In this document: one piece after another, positions 16,201-17,140 of the stretch | Layout of the letters: every line of letters begins with the position of its first letter | How positions within the stretch are numbered: the stretch's first letter is position 1 | Assembly: GCA_002284615.2 (NCBI GenBank) | Contig: MU069842.1 | Coordinates: 198,467 to 215,606 of the forward strand | Direction of reading: 5' to 3' | Source of the DNA: Dunaliella salina | Lineage: Eukaryota; Chlorophyta; Chlorophyceae; Chlamydomonadales; Dunaliellaceae | DNA: 17,140 nucleotides | Translations under genes and position numbers: made by a program | The notes under the pieces: generated by a model | Seen by the model: the letters and a program-made list of their open reading frames with translations, nothing else | Told to the model about the DNA's origin: nothing | Databases searched by the model: none

Positions 16201-16627
16201 CAAAGCAGTAGCATACATACAGAGGACAGGTCTAGCATGCAGTGGAGGACACTCACAGTTAGTGCCTCACACAAAGTTGACGGGTTATTCTAGAGTGTGA
16301 CAGCCTTGAAGCTCATGCGAACTGAAGGCTTCAAAGTAGGTGTAAAGTAGGAGCACACTCCTCTGGAGTTGCGCGCAAAAGCTTGCAAAGGGACGTGCAA
16401 ACCCAACAGCAAGTACCTTGCGACAAGGCATGGAAGCCTCACCTTACTAAGAACACCCCCCTTGACCTCCCACTTTATGATGGTGCCGGTTCGCCATGTT
16501 AGTGAGTACACATGGCTGCCGATCTTTGTGAGGCCCTCCCCAAATTGGCGCCGCTCCAGGTGCTGCTCTTGCAGCACCTTCCCCGACTGCAGTTCCACCT
16601 GCCGAACCACAGACCTGCCATACAAGC
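9839..16627 (-). CDS. QC: Glutaminyl-peptide cyclotransferase (plant-type glutaminyl cyclase), spliced, 5' partial
   Basis: Five exons on the - strand, all with GT-AG introns and matching phases: 16627-16443, 15956-15840, 10795-10739, 10380-10218 and 10002-9839 (TAA). They give 227 residues of a five-bladed beta-propeller enzyme of the papaya/Arabidopsis type, which cyclises N-terminal Gln to pyroglutamate, usually in the secretory pathway. Motifs in order: GLYGRSVVRQVELQSGKV, QFGEGLT, YSLTW, DGWGLTTDGK, LFYIDPDTM, WLNELELIEGELWANVW, ECIARID and IFVTGKKWPVLFEI. The family's catalytic Glu (FGEG), binding Trp residues (LTW, DGW) and Lys (TGK) are all present. Missing are the N-terminal 60-90 residues (FTQGL motif and any signal anchor), beyond the window. 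Plant enzymes are about 290-320 residues. The about 5-kb third intron in the window is large. Nothing suggests a pseudogene. Confidence 0.92.
10218..10380 (-). other. QC exon D (WANVW)
   Basis: Acceptor acacatgcag, donor AATG/GTAAGC. It reads LELIEGELWANVWMTECIAR and continues to DVLN, phase 0 in and phase 1 out. Confidence 0.92.
10739..10795 (-). other. QC exon C, 57-nt micro-exon
   Basis: Acceptor aacctgttgcag, donor AATGAG/GTGGGT. The 19 codons read VVRTQLITDAGRPIRWLNE and supply exactly the VRYNG...RYLNE segment the family needs between exons B and D. Confidence 0.88.
10953..11006 (+). repeat. Dispersed direct repeat, copy 1
   Basis: It matches 11806-11859 with few changes. Both translate to a VTDGLLC-containing peptide on the + strand, so the source was probably protein-coding. 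Confidence 0.65.
11278..11363. repeat. Long inverted repeat (hairpin) in the QC intron
   Basis: Left arm 11278-11318 and right arm 11324-11363 (about 40 nt each) are complementary apart from about three mismatches and one extra base. The loop is gagca (5 nt). RNA from either strand would fold into a long stem. Confidence 0.85.
11806..11859 (+). repeat. Dispersed direct repeat, copy 2
   Basis: It matches 10953-11006. Here the frame reads AALQSHTVTDGLLCKAYKS-stop and lies directly upstream of the decayed frame at 11870-12635. Confidence 0.65.
11870..12635 (+). pseudogene. Decayed unidentified ORF, probably mobile-element derived
   Basis: The frame 11870-12313 reads LFLDLFEDTVPQPYRHHLCN..., later LGQGMTEDQNLAQGVGLNQ and LQSLFWTADALTF. 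After a stop and a G-rich run (12349-12367), the protein-like reading resumes in another frame at about 12375-12635 (TPAGVEAWWEHWAKLSRKLQ, GEAHSIQHLQ). The composition looks like a real globular protein rather than chance. It lies antisense inside the QC intron. I do not recognise the family with certainty; a retroelement gag-like or accessory ORF is possible. Confidence 0.45.
13021..13330. repeat. AT-rich imperfect tandem repeat interrupted by a microsatellite
   Basis: ttccgcac followed by an AT-rich block recurs at 13065, 13111, 13154 and about 13304. The spacing is 43-46 bp for the first three. The GT run sits inside the third unit. Confidence 0.6.
13163..13234. repeat. (TG)n microsatellite in the QC intron
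   Basis: An uninterrupted run of about 36 tg repeats. Confidence 0.98.
13331..14741. other. Interior of the large QC intron, nothing recognised
   Basis: Short open frames exist on both strands, but none has a recognisable motif or splice-supported structure. Confidence 0.4.
14742..15011. repeat. 54-bp minisatellite, five copies, in the QC intron
   Basis: Units start at 14742, 14796, 14850, 14904 and 14958, each beginning atggtctcaagaagctccat, with one to four differences between units. 54 is divisible by three and the unit lacks stops in several frames. The frames QEAPCLLEKVQHYSK (+) and NNAEPSPKGMELLE (-) are therefore open by arithmetic. Confidence 0.95.
15840..15956 (-). other. QC exon B (DGWGLTTDG)
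   Basis: Acceptor cttgcctgtgcag, donor ATGCAG/GTATTA. 39 codons, phase 0 at both ends, reading VGELKGPLRDGWGLTTDGK and ending DPDTMQ. Confidence 0.9.
16070..16204. repeat. 45-bp minisatellite, three copies, in QC intron A-B
   Basis: gc(a/g)ctgtgccac...cacaccca units start at 16070, 16115 and 16160. They lie within the intron between 16442 and 15957. Confidence 0.85.
16443..16627 (-). other. QC exon A (FGEGLT, LTW)
   Basis: The acceptor is ggaaag/GC after a tgactaac branch-point-like string about 50 nt upstream; the donor is AGTAAG/GTGAGG. It is phase 1 in and phase 0 out, 185 nt. Another GT downstream (AAG/GTACTT) would put a stop into exon B, so it was rejected. Confidence 0.85.
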
Positions 16628-16761
16628 CTTTCCATGAAAGAGACATGTGGGAGAAAAGCCTTGGCTTTTCCGTTAGTCACAACTTGCCATGCACACCCTT
16701 TAATATGCATGCTTACAGCATGCAGTTGTGTGCATGCACCTGCGCTGACGAGCTTGTGAAA

Positions 16762-16845
16762 ATGCTTGTGAAAATTTTGCAGATCTATGCTTATGAGGTG
16801 AATATGCTTGTGAAAATTTTGCAGATCTATGCTTATGAGGTATGC
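16762..16845. repeat. 42-bp perfect or near-perfect tandem duplication
   Basis: atgcttgtgaaaattttgca and the rest of the unit, through ttatgaggt, occur at 16762 and 16804. They lie in the QC intron upstream of exon A. Confidence 0.92.
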
Positions 16846-16916
16846 ATGTTGGACATGCCTGTACCGTGATTCCTCAACAACACTTGCATGCTTGAAAGCA
16901 TTCACATCCGAGTACA

Positions 16917-17140
16917 TGTGTATGTATGTATGTATGTAAGTATATATGTGTGTATGTATGTATGTATGTATGTATGTATGTATGTATGTATGTATGTATG
17001 TATGTATGTATGTATGTATGTATGTATGTATGTATGTATGCATGTATGTATGTATGTATGTATGTATGTATGTATGTATGTATGTATGTATGTATGTGTG
17101 TGTGTATGTATGTATGTATGTATGTATGTATGTATGTATG
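16917..17140. repeat. (TATG)n microsatellite running off the window end
   Basis: More than 50 tetranucleotide repeats with a few interruptions (taagtatatatg, tgtgtgtg). The window ends inside it. Confidence 0.98.

Noticed and set aside
16447..17043. 198-residue - strand frame starting with Thr-Tyr-Ile-His repeats
   Set aside because: The first part is the TATG microsatellite. The real coding in this stretch is QC exon A in another frame.
1..17140. CRISPR array, prokaryotic operons, phage or defence system
   Set aside because: Introns, eukaryotic retroelements and microsatellites throughout. The tandem repeats have no regular unique spacers.

Overview
The window looks like nuclear DNA of a green alga, most likely a chlorophyte of the Chlamydomonadales type (Haematococcus-like, a guess). 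The reasons are long GT-AG introns, TGTAA 3'-end signals on both genes and on the retroelements, a plant-type glutaminyl cyclase, and many non-LTR retrotransposon fragments, microsatellites and minisatellites. There is no sign of bacterial gene organisation. None of the real genes is one open frame; I assembled them from short exons joined by canonical splice sites with matching phases.

Two convergent genes frame the window. On the + strand (544-4912, 5' end outside) seven exons join into a diverged SET-domain protein, a probable protein-lysine methyltransferase. On the - strand (16627 down to 9839, 5' end outside) five exons join into a plant-type glutaminyl-peptide cyclotransferase. One of its introns is about 5 kb and holds a decayed protein-coding fragment, a long hairpin, minisatellites and a GT microsatellite.

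The 4.9 kb between the two 3' ends (4913-9838) is mostly a retrotransposon graveyard. It holds a 5'-truncated LINE with a perfect 14-bp target-site duplication (5679-6568), a 44-bp tail-only copy with its own duplication beside it, a third copy of that 3' end, and a second family with the 3' terminus GCAATGTAACC(TTACC)n in opposite orientations at 5387-5453 and 8865-8990. It also holds a LINE whose C-terminus carries a CCHC knuckle and a PD...ELK restriction-like endonuclease signature (7157-8250), followed by a second copy of its 3' end.

The most interesting structures are at exon edges of the SET gene. The start of exon 3, with its splice acceptor, is duplicated 81 bp apart in frame, and the end of the same exon, with its splice donor, lies in a 48-bp tandem repeat present three times, also in frame. 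Together these give up to six in-frame forms of a loop inside the SET domain. The two genes have no evident functional link. Stretches 1-543, 4913-5386, 8396-8864, 12641-13020 and 13331-14741 show nothing recognisable beyond intron or intergenic sequence.
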